This document shows, piece by piece, positions 1 to 12,909 of a stretch of 64,000 nucleotides of DNA. Location: positions 6,706,001 to 6,770,000 of the forward strand of contig JAYKKI010000087.1 in the NCBI GenBank assembly GCA_039881145.1, read 5' to 3'. The position numbers were made by a program, and so were the translations under genes. Each line of letters opens with the position of its first letter. Within the stretch, counting starts at the first letter, position 1. The notes below the pieces were generated by a model. That model saw only the letters and a list, made by a program, of their open reading frames with translations. It was not told the DNA's origin and did not search any database. This DNA comes from Druceiella hillmani. Lineage: Eukaryota > Arthropoda > Insecta > Lepidoptera > Hepialidae.

Positions 1-938
1 TTTTTTGTTTTATTATTTTTGTTGTCTACTGAAACATTTTTTCTTGAGTTCGTTTTATATATGGGTTCTAGCCTAACCATTTCTAAAATTTCATTATATA
101 TTTAGATAATAAAGTATGTTACAACTAAGTTTTTTCAGCCTATTACAAAACCTAAACAAATTAAATTTGGAAAATTGAGAACACATTCACGTTTCATACT
201 AACTGAAGAAAAAAGTAAGTTTATGAAACTTATATAGATCAACGAAAAAATTAATTTACGCAGTATGGTCAACACTGACCTAAACACGAGGTAAAAAATT
301 GTCTCACCTCTTAATTGAGTCACTCAAATCGCCATCTTAATTAATTCATTAGTTTTTATGTGTACATATCCAACTAAAGAAAAAACTATGTTCCGGTAAA
401 TGTGATAAATATTTTCCAATAACGAGTTAACTTTACAACTTTCAGGTTTTCAACAAAAACTGAACTATTTATTTAAAAGAATCTATCAGAAATCTTATCG
501 GTTACTTTCAAAATGAATAGGATATCGGATACATATATATTATAACAAATAACTGGACATGATGTTTGGTCCCTCGTATTACTATAATGTGATAAATCTA
601 GTGAGAAGTTTGATAACGCTTATATTATTTTGGGCTTAACCTTTAACCACCTACCTGACCTAAATAGACCACTAACGCCGAGGTAACGTCTAGCAGATGT
701 AAACTTATAAAATGATCATAAAAGATTGTATTTGCGTGTCCGATTCTTATTTTCTGAACTTTTATAATTGATAAGATTAATGTTTTAGGTGAAGTGATTT
801 CAGGTCATTAATAAAAAAACGTTCCAAATCAAAAGTACAATGTTTATTCTTGAGATCAACAAAGTCTTCGTATTTTATAAAGCCTTCGTATTTTTATAAT
901 TATAATATGATCACACATGAACTATAACTATTCTTAAT

Positions 939-941
<3 letters not shown>
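1..941. other. A+T-rich DNA, nothing identified
   Basis: No motif, repeat or coding similarity could be recognised. The few open frames are short, lysine/isoleucine/phenylalanine-rich and typical of chance ORFs in A+T-rich DNA. Confidence 0.6.
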
Positions 942-1018
<77 letters not shown>

Positions 1019-1029
1019 ATATATATATA
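942..1029. repeat. (AT)n microsatellite
   Basis: About 88 bp of alternating AT, interrupted by a TG step near 971 and an ATT step near 1007. The first of about a dozen such tracts in the window. Confidence 0.97.
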
Positions 1030-1105
1030 CTTATGAAAATAAATCAAAAAGGGTACCTCTAAATTTATACAAAAAAATGACAGCTCTTATATTTAGGCAT
1101 AGTTA

Positions 1106-1444
1106 GTGGCTGAATTTGCATTCTTTGAATACGTGATCGCAGCATGTATGGTACATCGGTTTGCTACATGGGAAACAACAATATTTTGTACGTCTCTTCA
1201 TTCAGCTAGGGCAGAAAGTCTTTCGAATACTTGGATCTATTTTCATATATTTTTTGGTGGAGAAAGATCAGGCGGGTCAGAAGGACCATTACCGAGTTTA
1301 ACGCAATTCATTCTAACCGCAGTTTATGTGGAATCCTGTTATTATATACACGTAATTAAATTTCGGTCAACACTAATTCCCGTGCAAATGAGAGCAGAAA
1401 AGAACCACGTTCGATTTTGTTTTATTTGTCCAGTTATTATATAG
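1106..1444 (+). CDS. Unassigned 112-codon ORF, possible exon or relic
   Basis: An open frame of 112 codons beginning at a GTG, so the upstream boundary is not a convincing start; if real it is more likely an exon or a decayed coding segment than a complete gene. The DNA is clearly less A+T-rich than its flanks. The protein starts AEFAFFEYVIAACMVHRF, has a hydrophobic aromatic amino-terminal stretch, a Gly/Ser-rich centre (GGERSGGSEG) and a second hydrophobic stretch near residues 67-82. The first 25 residues faintly recall the last membrane segment of FRAG1/PGAP2-type proteins, but this is too weak to name. There is no polypyrimidine acceptor just upstream and no clean donor inside. It lies between an AT microsatellite and a piggyBac-like pseudogene, so a transposon origin is also possible. 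Confidence 0.25.
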   Translation: MAEFAFFEYVIAACMVHRFATWETTIFCTSLHSARAESLSNTWIYFHIFFGGERSGGSEGPLPSLTQFILTAVYVESCYYIHVIKFRSTLIPVQMRAEKNHVRFCFICPVII

Positions 1445-1489
1445 TACAAAAGCATTTACACCATTTATATCTATCATTTTAAAAAATAA

Positions 1490-2035
1490 AACCATGGGCC
1501 ACCTTCGTGTTCTTTGCAAGCTAGAATAAATTGAACATTTTTTGTCCACTTTATCTGCCTCTCCTTTTGTTTTTTGTAGTCGGTAATCATAACGGGTTTA
1601 ATGGTTGTAACTACCCTCTATACCCTTACAAAGACGTATAAGAGATTGTATATGGATACCGAGACGTTTCTCTATATCATTTAGCCCCATGTCATTCAAT
1701 CCTCCGCAATGATGTATACATGCATTCTAAAGTATTGCATTCTAGAGTATCTACTAACAATAGTACCTTTAGTCCATACTTATTTGGCTTTGATTTTAAA
1801 CCCATAGCGTCCATTGAATCTTACAAGCATTTCCTCAATACAAACATGAGAATCCAGAGTGTAATGTTGTTTTCAATTAATAATAAACTTATCAAATAAC
1901 TCTAAAATTGTAGAAAGTTCAACATAATATAATCTTTTAGTTCTTGTTTCAAAATCTCCAATACGTGGACAATTAATCAAAAGCAAAAAACCTGTTCTTA
2001 GACATAGTGCATCGGAAAAAGCTATAATATATTAA
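1490..2035 (-). pseudogene. piggyBac-like transposase remnant
   Basis: Read on the minus strand from about 2010 to 1700, split over three frames, this follows the order of a piggyBac-family DDD transposase. The blocks are a TMSKNRF block (about 1985-2010), then LYYVELSTILELFDKFI followed by a KQHYTLDSHV stretch (about 1855-1938), then CIEEMLVRFNGRYGF (about 1795-1850). After a frameshift comes KPNKYGLKVLLLVDT (about 1735-1790). In intact relatives these correspond to the TMS..RF, L..I..LFD.F, TIDEML..FRGR and KP.KYG.K...L.D motifs, the last two carrying catalytic Asp residues. Here the first catalytic Asp has become Glu (IEEML), there is a stop inside the LFD-to-HYT stretch, and downstream matching to 1490 is poor. 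The copy is therefore dead. No TTAA-flanked terminal repeats were found. The family assignment is firm; the outer limits are guesses. Confidence 0.82.
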
Positions 2036-2549
2036 AGTTCATGAGACGACAGCATTGATAAACTAAATTTATCTGGAAACTGAACGTTGGTACCTTAAAC
2101 CTGCACAACGTTTCTTTGAAAGAGAATGAAGTACATTTTGCCAATGCAATTAATTAATTACATATTAAGATTGTGTCATTTATATGAAAAAAGAGATATT
2201 TATTTAGAAAAATCGACAACGCAAATAATCGTATTCTAAAACTTTTCCAAATTCATTTTCCGTATTGAGCTGGTCATTAAACATTTTAAAATTTAAAAGT
2301 ATTATATATATATAACCTAATACCGAAGTGTGTATTTTATGTGTTCAATTAAGTCGCAAACTTATTTTTAGAAATATGAAATTTTGAAATGCCCATGAAA
2401 CGTAAAAACGACAGCATTATTTTTTAACTTTTTGCTGAAAACTGATGTGTTTGCCACAATGAAGACTTCCTTAAGGCTTATAATTTTGAATGAAAAAAAC
2501 TGATAAGTTTGATAACAAGACCGTCAACGTATCGTTAGCAGTAAGACCG
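2036..2549. other. No recognised feature
   Basis: This stretch could hold the missing amino-terminal part of the adjacent piggyBac-like relic, since it is upstream on the same strand, but none of its translations matched convincingly. Confidence 0.45.
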
Positions 2550-2710
2550 TGCGATGATAATCGAAGAGCGATGATAGTTGAAGAGGTCCAATGAGTATAA
2601 CGTGTTAAAAATCACATCCCATCCGAGTCCAAGTAAATAAACTTGGATTCCATGATATAAGACTCCATCACATCCCTGAATAAGGCTTTTATTTTTTTCT
2701 ATATTTCTTG
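2550..2710 (-). pseudogene. Internally deleted mariner-like transposase remnant
   Basis: Within a 96-codon minus-strand frame, two blocks resemble mariner transposases. The first, KNKSLIQGCDGVLYHG (about 2650-2705), resembles the K-K-x-x-L-x-V-W-W-D-x-x-G-x-x-Y-x-E segment. The second, GLGWDVIFNTLYSLDL followed by YHRSS (about 2555-2635), resembles LGW-x-V-L-P-H-P-P-Y-S-P-D-L followed by D-Y-H-L-F-R-S. The roughly 60 residues normally between them, including the second catalytic Asp, are missing, and the Asp of the D-Y-H motif is replaced. It is an old, internally deleted copy if the assignment is right. No terminal inverted repeat was seen. The open frame itself is probably fortuitous. This is weaker than the mariner copy near 34.5 kb. 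Confidence 0.45.
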
Positions 2711-3160
2711 TGTAAGGTAATCCTGGATAGGGAATATCGAATATATCAAAATTTTCTTCTTTGAATTCTTGGATACATTGACAGGATATGTTATAGGAAA
2801 AATATTTTCGCCCATAGTTATGCATACGCGTATATTACTTGTTGCTTCATGAAGTTAGAAACAAGAACACTTTCTCTTGGTGAAATATACCTACATATTT
2901 CATTAGAAGATTAAAGAGATTTAAAATTATTTTACATTAAATTGTATCTACTAAGATACCGTCCCGAAAGGTCTACCAATTGCCTTTACACTTTTATATT
3001 TTGTTTCAAACCATTTCATCAAATAAGGAAATTTTGACAAGGTTAAGTGTTATCACCCCCTTATATGGGCTATATATAAATGTAAGTTTAAAGAAAACTA
3101 TCAAGACTGTATCCGAAATATTCTTGGACAGTTTTCTGCTGAACATTGTTACGAATTTTT

Positions 3161-3620
3161 AACTACATAAATAATTGAAAACCACGTTCAAAATATATGA
3201 TGTGATAGAATTATATAAACTATAGGTATATAACCTATGTGAAAGGAAATTATTTTGAATCACTTGCAGAATAATATTACGTTTTAAGCGAATGGAATAT
3301 TTCTTTTTCTTTTCTAAATAAGCAAGTGGAACAATAAAAAATGTCCCTTTTCTTTAATCATTAGACATTGTTAACATTTCCTAATTACATAAATCAGTGA
3401 AGTCTTTAATGGTAAAAATTGATCCTCACGTTGATTCAAAATATGTGACAAGATATAATCATAGAAATATTTTTAATGTGAAAGGAAAAAAAAATACAGC
3501 CAAATTACAATTTTAAAGGATATTTTCTTTTTGTTTAATGAACGTTATTGGGAATTTTCATTTACCTAAATCAATAAAAATCTTAATCGTTCCAATTAAT
3601 CCTTATGTCAGTAGAAAATA
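3161..3620. repeat. Highly diverged tandem repeat, two to three units
   Basis: Three stretches share an ordered set of words: ACATAAAT, then a CACGTT/TCCTTATGT-type word, then TTCAAAATAT, and in two of them TGTGAAAGGAAA. They start near 3161, 3385 and 3563, so the spacing is irregular (about 180-225 bp). Similarity is low and indels are frequent. Confidence 0.4.
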
Positions 3621-5098
3621 CGTATATATTATGAATAATATTAAGAGTACAATTGCGTTCAAAAAACCTTTCACGTTTTGATTCAAAATATAAATTGAAC
3701 CAATAGGTTTTTTCTTTTACAGGTCAGTAAGTAGAGCTAAATGTAATATAAACTTACTACTGGTTTATTATACAATTACTGGCCCTGTCACCTTGTGTTT
3801 AACGGCGTGAAAACATTTTGTTAATATTTAAGTAAGCGATAAACTTTGTCGTGAATAATTAATACTGACAGCAACGTCAGATTACTCTTTGCATAATATT
3901 GTAATTATATACTTGACGTAAGCTGTTCATTTTAAAAGCACTCATCACTTCATGAGAGTTGACTGTTTAATCTGTAATTTATTATAATTAATTTAAAACA
4001 ATAAATAAATTAGAGATTATTTAATATAGCTAAATTTAAATGATGTTATCATATTTTTATTTCAGTGCTGCAAACCAAGTATGTAGAATTTGTAGAATGC
4101 ATCAAAATTTTCATTAAGTTCAATGTCATTGACAAACTAGAAGGTGTGCATAAGAATTATCTTTTTTATAAACTAACCTTTTTTTAATTTCAATTAATTC
4201 TTCACTTTACACAAAGAAGATGAAAAATTGTCTGCAACCAGCTGACTAAAAGAATTGAACTGATTGAGAGAATACGACTGATTTTATAATCAGTGATTAC
4301 GGTTGACTGACTCACCTGAAAATCATTTGTCTTATTTATACACGTTGGCCATATTTTAATAGGCTTGCATTTTCTCCACGATGGGCTTTATTTTATTTAA
4401 CAGAAATAGCATAGGGCGAACCCAGAGACAACAAGGCGCCGTACCGACGTATCCCACATTATCTTGGGTGAAATTCAAGATTTGTATTTGATAAAGCGCT
4501 GCATTGGATGCATCTTAATATTGTCTTGGGTTATAATAGTAAAAATATTGAAACATTTTAATTCGGTACGAATAATTCTATTTAAACACAAAAATATTAA
4601 TAAGATGAAATAATCATTCCATTTATAACGATACTATAGCTCATAAACGCAATATACAAAGCACCGAGTTACACGATCACTTTTTCAATTACATTATTAC
4701 AAATAAGACTACATAAAGTTTTATTATCGACGAGAGCAACAAGGTATTATCTTTATACATTTTTTCTCTAATGAATTTGAATTAATTGGATTAAGTACTG
4801 GCAATCTTAAGGTGACAACCTATCATTATAGACACAAAAAATATTTCGGGTTTTATGTTTTAGGCAATTTCTTCGAGAACTTTAATAATATCGTACTAGA
4901 ATGATTAGAAAGGCTTTGTTATCTCCTGAACAAGAAAATCGCATTCATTTTAATTATATACTACAAATTTACGCGTGCAAATACTTGTATTCATTGTTAT
5001 TTAATTACAAAATTTTTAAATGAGCGGAAAAATTTATTTCCCAAAAGTAAACTGTTCACTCATTTTCTTTATTAAACTTATAAATATGACGAATTTTA
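3621..5098. other. A+T-rich DNA, nothing identified
   Basis: Only a slightly G+C-richer island at about 4370-4510 stands out. It repeats the word ATTATCTTGGGT/ATTGTCTTGGGT about 65 bp apart, with no coding match. Confidence 0.5.
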
Positions 5099-5458
5099 TT
5101 GACTTCTCTTATGAAAAATTTATTGAACAAAAGTTTTTCCATTTACAAGAAATTTAAAATGTATTATTATATTATTCCAATGTTTATTTGTCGAAATTTG
5201 TTCTACTTAATTAACTTTTTCGTCACTGACTGCTTTATATATAAGAAAAAACAACAAACGAAACTAAACAGTCGAACAAAACTCAACTGCATTTTAAAAA
5301 CTCGCTTTCATACCTATGATGAATTCCAAATGACTAAATACGTTACAGTTTTGAGGAAAAATTTATATGAAAGAATTTCTAAGGAAGCTTATGAATTGTT
5401 TAACTTTCAGCCGATTTCATTTACTTATGTACCATATGAAGACCATTTTCAAATATAA
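5099..5458 (+). CDS. Unassigned 119-codon ORF
   Basis: An open frame starting at TTG with an internal ATG four codons later, ending in TAA at 5456-5458. The first half (to about residue 50) is Lys/Tyr/Phe-rich with hydrophobic stretches and looks like chance translation of A+T-rich DNA. The second half is more protein-like: a TYDEFQMTKYVTVLRKNLY segment followed by ERISKEAYELFNFQPISFTY and a VPYEDHFQI ending. The F-x-F-x-P-x-S-F pattern loosely recalls tubulin-tyrosine-ligase-like proteins, but the ATP-grasp motifs are absent and I do not assign it. A decayed exon or chance ORF is the likeliest explanation. Confidence 0.2.
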   Translation: MTSLMKNLLNKSFSIYKKFKMYYYIIPMFICRNLFYLINFFVTDCFIYKKKQQTKLNSRTKLNCILKTRFHTYDEFQMTKYVTVLRKNLYERISKEAYELFNFQPISFTYVPYEDHFQI

Positions 5459-8400
5459 AATCATTACATTTTTCATACTTTTACATAAGTTCTATTTTTA
5501 GAGTTACCATTATATTGTATACCGCTTCTGCTTAATGAAACTTTAATAGCTGCATGTGGCAAAAATATCTTATCTCGAGGCTGTTTTGATAAATACATCA
5601 TTTTTTGTACCTACTCACAGTTTATTTTTAAAATATTTTTTTGATGACTTTTCTTTCACTTTATTAACTTAAGTTGAGTTTGATAATTAATGGTGTTATC
5701 ATTTGTTATTTTGAATAAGTAATTGATAATTTCCTTCAAACGATTGTCATATCTATTCAGATGGCAGCTTTAACATACTTTGTGTTATCCTGAAAAAGGT
5801 AGTTCCGTCCAAGTAGAAAAGGAAGTAAGTAAAACCTAAAGCAAATTATGTTTATCTTTATTCCAAATTAATTTTCAAATAATCCAATTGATGATAATAA
5901 CGACATCGCAAAAGATATCAGCTTAGTGTTAGAAAATGCAAAATTCTATAAATCTAAAACTTAAGACTTCAAAAACAATCTCACTCAATAAGATAAATAC
6001 AATAAAGGGCAATAAAATGAATAAAATTATCGTAAGACGCAAGCGAAGCTGATCTTGAAAGCATACCGTGAGATTTGTTCCTGAAGTCAATATCCAATAG
6101 AGTCTTAACTTCTATTCTTTAAGACATTTTTAAAATTGGTTCAAATTAGACTTATACATTATAACTCTTAAAGCAGGTTACAGGGAGAGAGGCTGCACTG
6201 ATTGAAAAGAACATTATTAACACACAATGTGAATTTGAGTGACATAATTAGATAATTCTTTCCAACATATTTAAATATGGTATAATATTCACACAAACAA
6301 TTTTATTTTTAACAGACTTACATGGGTATTATATTAATGAATATTTTTATTTTAAATAACAGGTATTTAAAAAGTAGATATTTAAATTATATTAGAGACG
6401 TCATAAGACGCCTAATTTTTTAATTTTTGCTCCCTATTTTGCTTGCTTAATACGGACATCCTTAATTTAGTTACAGTAAACTTTTATTTTATTCAGAAGC
6501 AAGAAAAACACTTGGTTTTTGCTAATTATTTACATTAAAATTAGCTATTCTTGGTTTCAATTATTGGCCGATTGCAATATTATGATTGCGTCTTCTAAGA
6601 GGTTAAATTAAGTCATCTTTATAGTCGACCAACGAAATATTATATTTCAGTTTTAAAGGTATTTTCTCAATTTAAGTAAAAATATTAATGGATGTATTAG
6701 GCCGCATAAAAACCATAGTTACGTAATATTGCATTAAATGGTATTTTATATTCATATTAAAGAAAATTTAAATGGCATTTCAAATTAAAGAAAATGATTT
6801 CAATATATATCGAGACAAAAGCTATGAACGAAATATAACGAGATGCCCAGCTGCTAAAATGTGAAACTACAATAAATAATGCATACATTTATTAAGTCGA
6901 TGAGAAATTTCAAGCATCCAGCATACATTGAAGTCTTAAAGATAAAATGAAAGAAAAGTCAAAAGACGCTTTGAAAATATTAACCATGTTGATTTTCAAA
7001 ACTTGTGTAGAAGAAATGAAACTCAAACGAGGGCGCCATTGTATAAATTGCCCAGTCGAGTATGCATCTACTAGATAAAGTGAACCGACTAACAGTTGTA
7101 TTGCAGACAGTGAGCGTTTCAAGCATGCTTATAAGAGAATCTTCATCCAATTAGACTACTTAGTGCGAGTTGTTTCATGGTAACTTTAACAGTCCTGCAA
7201 GAAACTAATTAGGAAAGCAGTTAGCCAGAAAAAGAAGAGTATGATAATACGAACATAAAACTGTTTTTGCAAGTTTCCTTACACTTCTCGTCGTTCCAGA
7301 TATGCGAGTGCTTAGACACGCACAAATTATATTTAATTTTTTTTTCAAAGACGGATAGTGGAGTCCAAGCATTAAAAATAAATAGTTTGCTTTATTTTTA
7401 TTTGCTGATTTCTAATTGCCGATAAACTATTTGAAAATAGCCATTATTCAATCAGTTTTGTTTCAGTCAGCAAATCAGTTTCCGACTTTGTTATTGGTTT
7501 AATAGATAATTGTTAACCATATTTTTCGTAGTTTTTAATTATAAGCAAATGATCACCTAGATTGTTTTTAAATTATCTCATTTTGACTTTTATTGCTAGT
7601 ACTTCAGATTTTTTGACATGGGTTGTAGGGAAAATAATGAGTGATTTTTAAGAAAATTTCTCATTTATTTTTATAGTTGTGCGTTTAAATAATGCAGGCT
7701 TATTTATTTTCTGGTGAAACGCTGTTCGCCAGTGAAGAAAATTAATTATGGACGTTTGAAAAAAAATAGAACATAAAGGAACAAAGGTAGTAAACTCTTA
7801 TGTGAATAGCTATTTGAATTTATATTTATTTTATGATTGCATAGTTTTGGTTCAGTTTCAAAGTTTGGAGTTTGGCAATTCCGTTCACTTTTGATAGAGT
7901 CAAAAAGCAACAAGGCACCATTTTTACTCATACTTATGGAGGTTTGAAGTTATATTGAATTGATTATATTTAGATTTCAAAGGAACTAATTTAATGAAAA
8001 ATTGACGGAATTTTATCTGCTACAATACACTATTACGAGAAAGTTAAGGTTATTCATAGTAAATTTATATCTTCCGTGTTGTTAACTAAACTAATTAAGA
8101 TATATTGACTAAAATTTAAACAAGTTTGTCGATGGCATACGGACTATAATAGCTTTAATATGTGTCTGTCATATTGGAATATTAAAATTAGGTAACGATA
8201 ACGATTCATCAGTTATGAAAAACTTGGATATTTTATTTCTTTAGTGAAAGTAAAAATAGTGATGTTCTTTCAAAAGTGTGTGAGTCATCATGGTTTTTTC
8301 AACAAAATGACTATGCAGAAATATATGACTACTAAATTTATGCGAGATAAAAAACATAAAAGCAAAAAACGAAACCCAAAATAAGTAGATTTTTTAATAT

Positions 8401-8548
8401 TATTATTTGCTGTTAATATGAACAGTTCCTCGACCACCGTATGACCTTAAGGGTTCATATTGAAAGAAACCAAAAATCGGAGTTTCAAAATCTGATATAG
8501 ATGATATTCTCCGGGGAGAGGTATGTCATCACATCACTATAATTCAGT
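5459..8548. other. A+T-rich DNA, nothing identified
   Basis: About 3 kb with no microsatellite, transposase or RT motif that I can see. Short ORFs near 6910-7122 and 7746-7931 (both minus) have no recognisable domain. The 6910-7122 frame lies in a less A+T-rich patch and could be an unrecognised relic. Confidence 0.5.
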
Positions 8549-8615
8549 AATTACGAGAGAAGAGTACAATTTACCGGGAAATTATGAGAGAAGAGTACTA
8601 TTTTACCGGGAAGTG
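8549..8615. repeat. Short tandem duplication (about 33 bp x 2)
   Basis: Two adjacent copies of a unit containing GAGAGAAGAGTAC and TTTACCGGGAA, differing by a few substitutions and one indel. Confidence 0.85.
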
Positions 8616-9571
8616 TCAAGAAGCCGAGAGAAAAATTAAAATTACAACAGTTAAATATTACGGAAATAATTTCTATTTTCCGAGAATAACATTTTGTAAA
8701 TTTTTGGTTTGAGCTTGTAAATAGGTTACTAATTGCCACCTTCAAATCAAAGATTACTCGAACCCAGATTGTAATATAAAATTATAAAGAGACTTCTCAA
8801 TTGTGTCTATGGAGGATGTGGATTTCCACTGACATGATAATTTAAAATGATTGCACAAGTTGTTATCTTACCTTGAACGTAATTAATTCTTAACAATAAC
8901 GGAAATTGTCCCCGAAATAGACCTTGACCTGAGGTCTCCCGATTTCAATCTAACTTTTCCATGTGGGAATATTACAATTGGTTGATTATTCAACGAAAGT
9001 CGCAATTTGGAATAATTCAGTTTCACTGAATTTTGTGGTCATATTCATTTGTGTGAGAGGCAATATATGGGTATGTAAAGAAAATGTGTTGGTTGAAGAC
9101 AGCGAGTAGATAGGTGAATGAAGGAGGTATACCTTTGATAAAGGAAAGAATTTGAATGAAGAAAAATGTAGGAAATAAATGCCAAATCAGCTTTAAATAA
9201 TTTTTACTGTTTCGATCAGTATGTTATCAATGATCCATTGCATTATTTGGAACTATTTAAGAAATTTTTGGTGACTGACAGTAGACCGCCTTTGTTAACG
9301 GTGAAGTATCTGTATGTTGTTAAATAGCATTTGATTATTATTTTGGAAATACTGTGCAAAACCAATAGTTTTAATATATTTAAGAAACCGATTGGAACAT
9401 TATATTTGGCCGACATGCATGCATATCTAAAAAGATAGGTCAAAATATGCGTATGGGCTGGAATATATTTGCCCCCAATATAAATACTAATAAAAGGGTA
9501 AGTGATGGGGTTACTGCAGTTTTTTTCTTGTATTTGCAATAGAGAGCAAATCAGATCTTAAACCACTGGCA

Positions 9572-9593
9572 GGAGTAGAGCTTAATCTACTCC
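9572..9593. repeat. 8-bp inverted repeat
   Basis: GGAGTAGA and TCTACTCC separated by GCTTAA. Perfect arms, but short enough to be chance. Confidence 0.5.
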
Positions 9594-9917
9594 TTGTCGC
9601 TCAACTTTTTGGCTATAGCTACAACATTATAAATATTACACTTGATGGAACATGAAATAAATTTTGCAACCATTAAACATAGCAATAAAATAAGTGTATC
9701 GGTGTGCGATTATTAATTGATTTTATAAACACGTCTATTTTAAATCAGGTACTCAGTGCAATAGTTGGCAAACACAAAGGAATACAAAAACTCGAAAATG
9801 GCCGAAAAAATATTTTATAAATTATTATGTTTATGATGACTATAAATTACCCTTATTGAGTAAGCCACATTATTGAACAAGAGATGGAGGAAATGTGTTG
9901 TTAAATGGCTTTGAAGC

Positions 9918-9920
<3 letters not shown>

Positions 9921-9958
<38 letters not shown>
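9921..9958. repeat. (AT)n microsatellite
   Basis: Uninterrupted alternating AT of about 38 bp. Confidence 0.96.
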
Positions 9959-9960
<2 letters not shown>

Positions 9961-12829
9961 ATAAATCCATAGTTAATCACTCTAAAATCAGTCAAAATAT
10001 ACGAGAATAACTTCCAGGCGGAAGTTGGGAAGATTTAACTTTCCTAACAATTCTGACCAACGTTTTGCTATATAGCAACACGGTTCAATAAAATTAAATA
10101 TCGTACCCGCCAGCTTACCAGAAATTAACAAGCTTATAGTGTTATTGCTCAATTTTTTCAATTTTGAATTCCAACAGTTTCAAAACTTATTAGCAAGTTT
10201 TGAAAGAAATTGTTATGACATTTATATTTACAAATTAAAAAAATATTTACTTAGTGCTATAACCACATAGTAAATAAAAATTGAATTTGTTAAGGACAAA
10301 TTGAACTTGCGTTCTTTAAGCCTTGCATAAGGTATTGAAATACTGCTAAACGAAAAAAAAACGATAATCAAAAATATTTCGACGCCAATAATTAAAAATA
10401 TTATATCTCAGGATGAACTAAGAGTCTCACTGACAAAAAATAACAAGTGAGCGTGTTCATATGTTACATATTCAGAAGGTAACATGAAAGACACAGGCGT
10501 AGCACTGCGACTGCACTGTTTCTCGTTAGTGTGGAAAAGCCATATTGGCGCTGAGCCTTAATGTTATAGTTAAAAATCGTCTCATATAATTCAACGAATA
10601 CATTTCGTTTCCAGAAAAGTTTCATCATAAACCTTTTTCAATATCAGTAAAATACCAAAGATGTAAATTAAAGACAGAGAATCACAAAGGCTCTAAATAT
10701 GGAGTAAATGAGATTATGAGAATAATACTTAAAGCATTCGGATAGTCCCTAGTCGGGTCTACATATTCTGAGCTGGTAATGCTAATTCATGACACGTTTG
10801 TGGTGAAATTTCAAATAAGATACAGAACCATACCAAAGTAAACCTGTAAAAACACTCATAATATAAAATATGGAAATGGATAGTGAAAACTGATTCACAG
10901 GTAAAATAATTTGAAAGCTTAGATATAAATTAATCTTATAAAAAGCAAATTTCAGAATATTGTTCAAACCAATTATTTTATTAACCTGACACCGTAGGTG
11001 CAAATGTTTACAGGTTAGAAAAAGCCTAAATCTCCTTAAGAATGCATAATTACACAGAGAATATATTTAAAACAAAATATCTAAATGCAAAAACGAAAAA
11101 TTTTCAATTTGAACATTTTTAAACTTATCTTCATTTGGTCCTATTTGGTATATCCTTTCACCAAGTAATTTTTGTTAGTGTAAAATATTGAGAATAATCT
11201 TGACACAAAGCTTACTGAAAATTTCTCATCCAACGAAAATAGAAATTCTTTTGGTCTCTAGTTTATGAAATTTTGTTCACAATTTGCGTTGGAATTTAAT
11301 TATTCTATGATGTAAAATATTTGGCATAATTTTAAGAATTTTAGTCTCATCCCTTGTGGTTTAATCTTTCTAGTCATACTCAGTTATATTCGTTTAATTG
11401 GTTTTCCTGCTTTATTACTTAATTTATATAATTTGTATGAACTATTTGTATAAACTATTTCCTTATTGCGTTGTGTAAATTAATATATGCTGTTTTCAGT
11501 AATGCATTTACTAATTTCAATTAGTGATATTTTACTTCTTGTAAATTGAGTGAGCCATATTATTCACTTCCCATGCTCTGCCTAATTTAACTAGACCATT
11601 GATTTTTATATATTGTCTATTTTAAATTATTCGGTATAAACTAATATTGTTTTGTTTTGAGTTATGGTGATGTATGTATGTAATTTTCTCCAATTTCTAA
11701 TCTTATATGAAAATAAATTCATTGTGATATGGAATTGAATAGTTATGTTAGTACTTTGGAATTGAATAGTTGTGTTAGATTCTGAAATTTCTAAATTAAA
11801 TTGGTTTTTATACCAAATCTAGTGAACATTTTAATTGGTAAAAGTAATTTAGTCAAACGTTATACAGTCGTAATGTAATTTTTTGTATTAAAATATACAA
11901 ATTACCTTCTTATAGGAATAGACAATTAGCAAATATGTATCCAAATACCCTTGATTATTGTCCCAAAATCCAATAAGGATATTTCATGCTTAATTTGAAA
12001 TTATCGAAAATAATTTAATTGCAATAAATAAGGTTTTTAGGAAGAAAATGAAAAATTGAAATATGAAGGAGAGCGGATAAATGCTTATTATATTTATTGC
12101 AATCAGCAATTGAAAACTTGTACAGTTTAGGTCTTAATTCTTAGAAATATTATGCAAAATATACGTTTCTACACCAAATAATGCAAAAGTGTAAAGCTTG
12201 AACGTATGCGTTGCAATTCTTTATGGAAACGTCTCGGGTTTCACTCAGACCAAAAACAGTACTTTATATTTTGTACCTATTATATTTGAAATAAATGTCA
12301 ACTTCTTTTACGTAAAAATACACCTAATTTTTAATGGATAATACCAAATTTATTATTGATAAAATAAAAAGATGACCAAAGTCGACAAGAACTCAATTCG
12401 CACAGCAATCTCTTTAATAAGAGATAATGCAATGAAAAACGTGTCACTTCCTCCAGTTATCTTAATAGAGTGAACTTAACTATGTATATACTTATTACTA
12501 TGACTAAATTAAAGCTACTTTTAGGACATTCAAAAAAATTGTTTAGGTAAGATTTTAAAATGTTTATCAAAGTGAAGAATGCTGAATTGATTATAATAAA
12601 TCAATTACAAGAACAACAACAAAATGTTTCAAACCGGCCATAAACTTTCAATTTTTAACACAACAGTGAAATTCTGGAAGTGGAATTTTTCTTAGCACAA
12701 ATAGCGTATTGCTAATAGGATCATGGGAATTTCTATTTTTCTTGTTCTTCTTAACAGTCACCCATTAGGTGTTTAGTGTTTTTAAAGAAGGGAACATTTT
12801 AATACAGCAGTGCCTGTGTTAAATTTTTG

Positions 12830-12832
<3 letters not shown>
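9959..12832. other. A+T-rich DNA, nothing identified
   Basis: Contains only a local duplication of GGAATTGAATAGTT (about 11731-11774) and a small hairpin ACTTCC-AGGC-GGAAGT near 10010. No coding similarity recognised. Confidence 0.5.

Positions 12833-12907
<75 letters not shown>
12833..12907. repeat. (AT)n microsatellite
   Basis: About 75 bp of near-perfect alternating AT. It produces the poly-Tyr/Ile tail of an overlapping minus-strand frame, which is not a gene. A short imperfect inverted repeat (GAAACTGCATC / GATGTAGTTTC) lies just to its right at about 12909-12978. Confidence 0.97.

Positions 12908-12909
<2 letters not shown>

Noticed and set aside
5350..5458. Tubulin-tyrosine-ligase-like domain in the 119-codon ORF
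   Set aside because: Only a loose F-x-F-x-P-x-S-F pattern; no ATP-grasp motif. Left unassigned.
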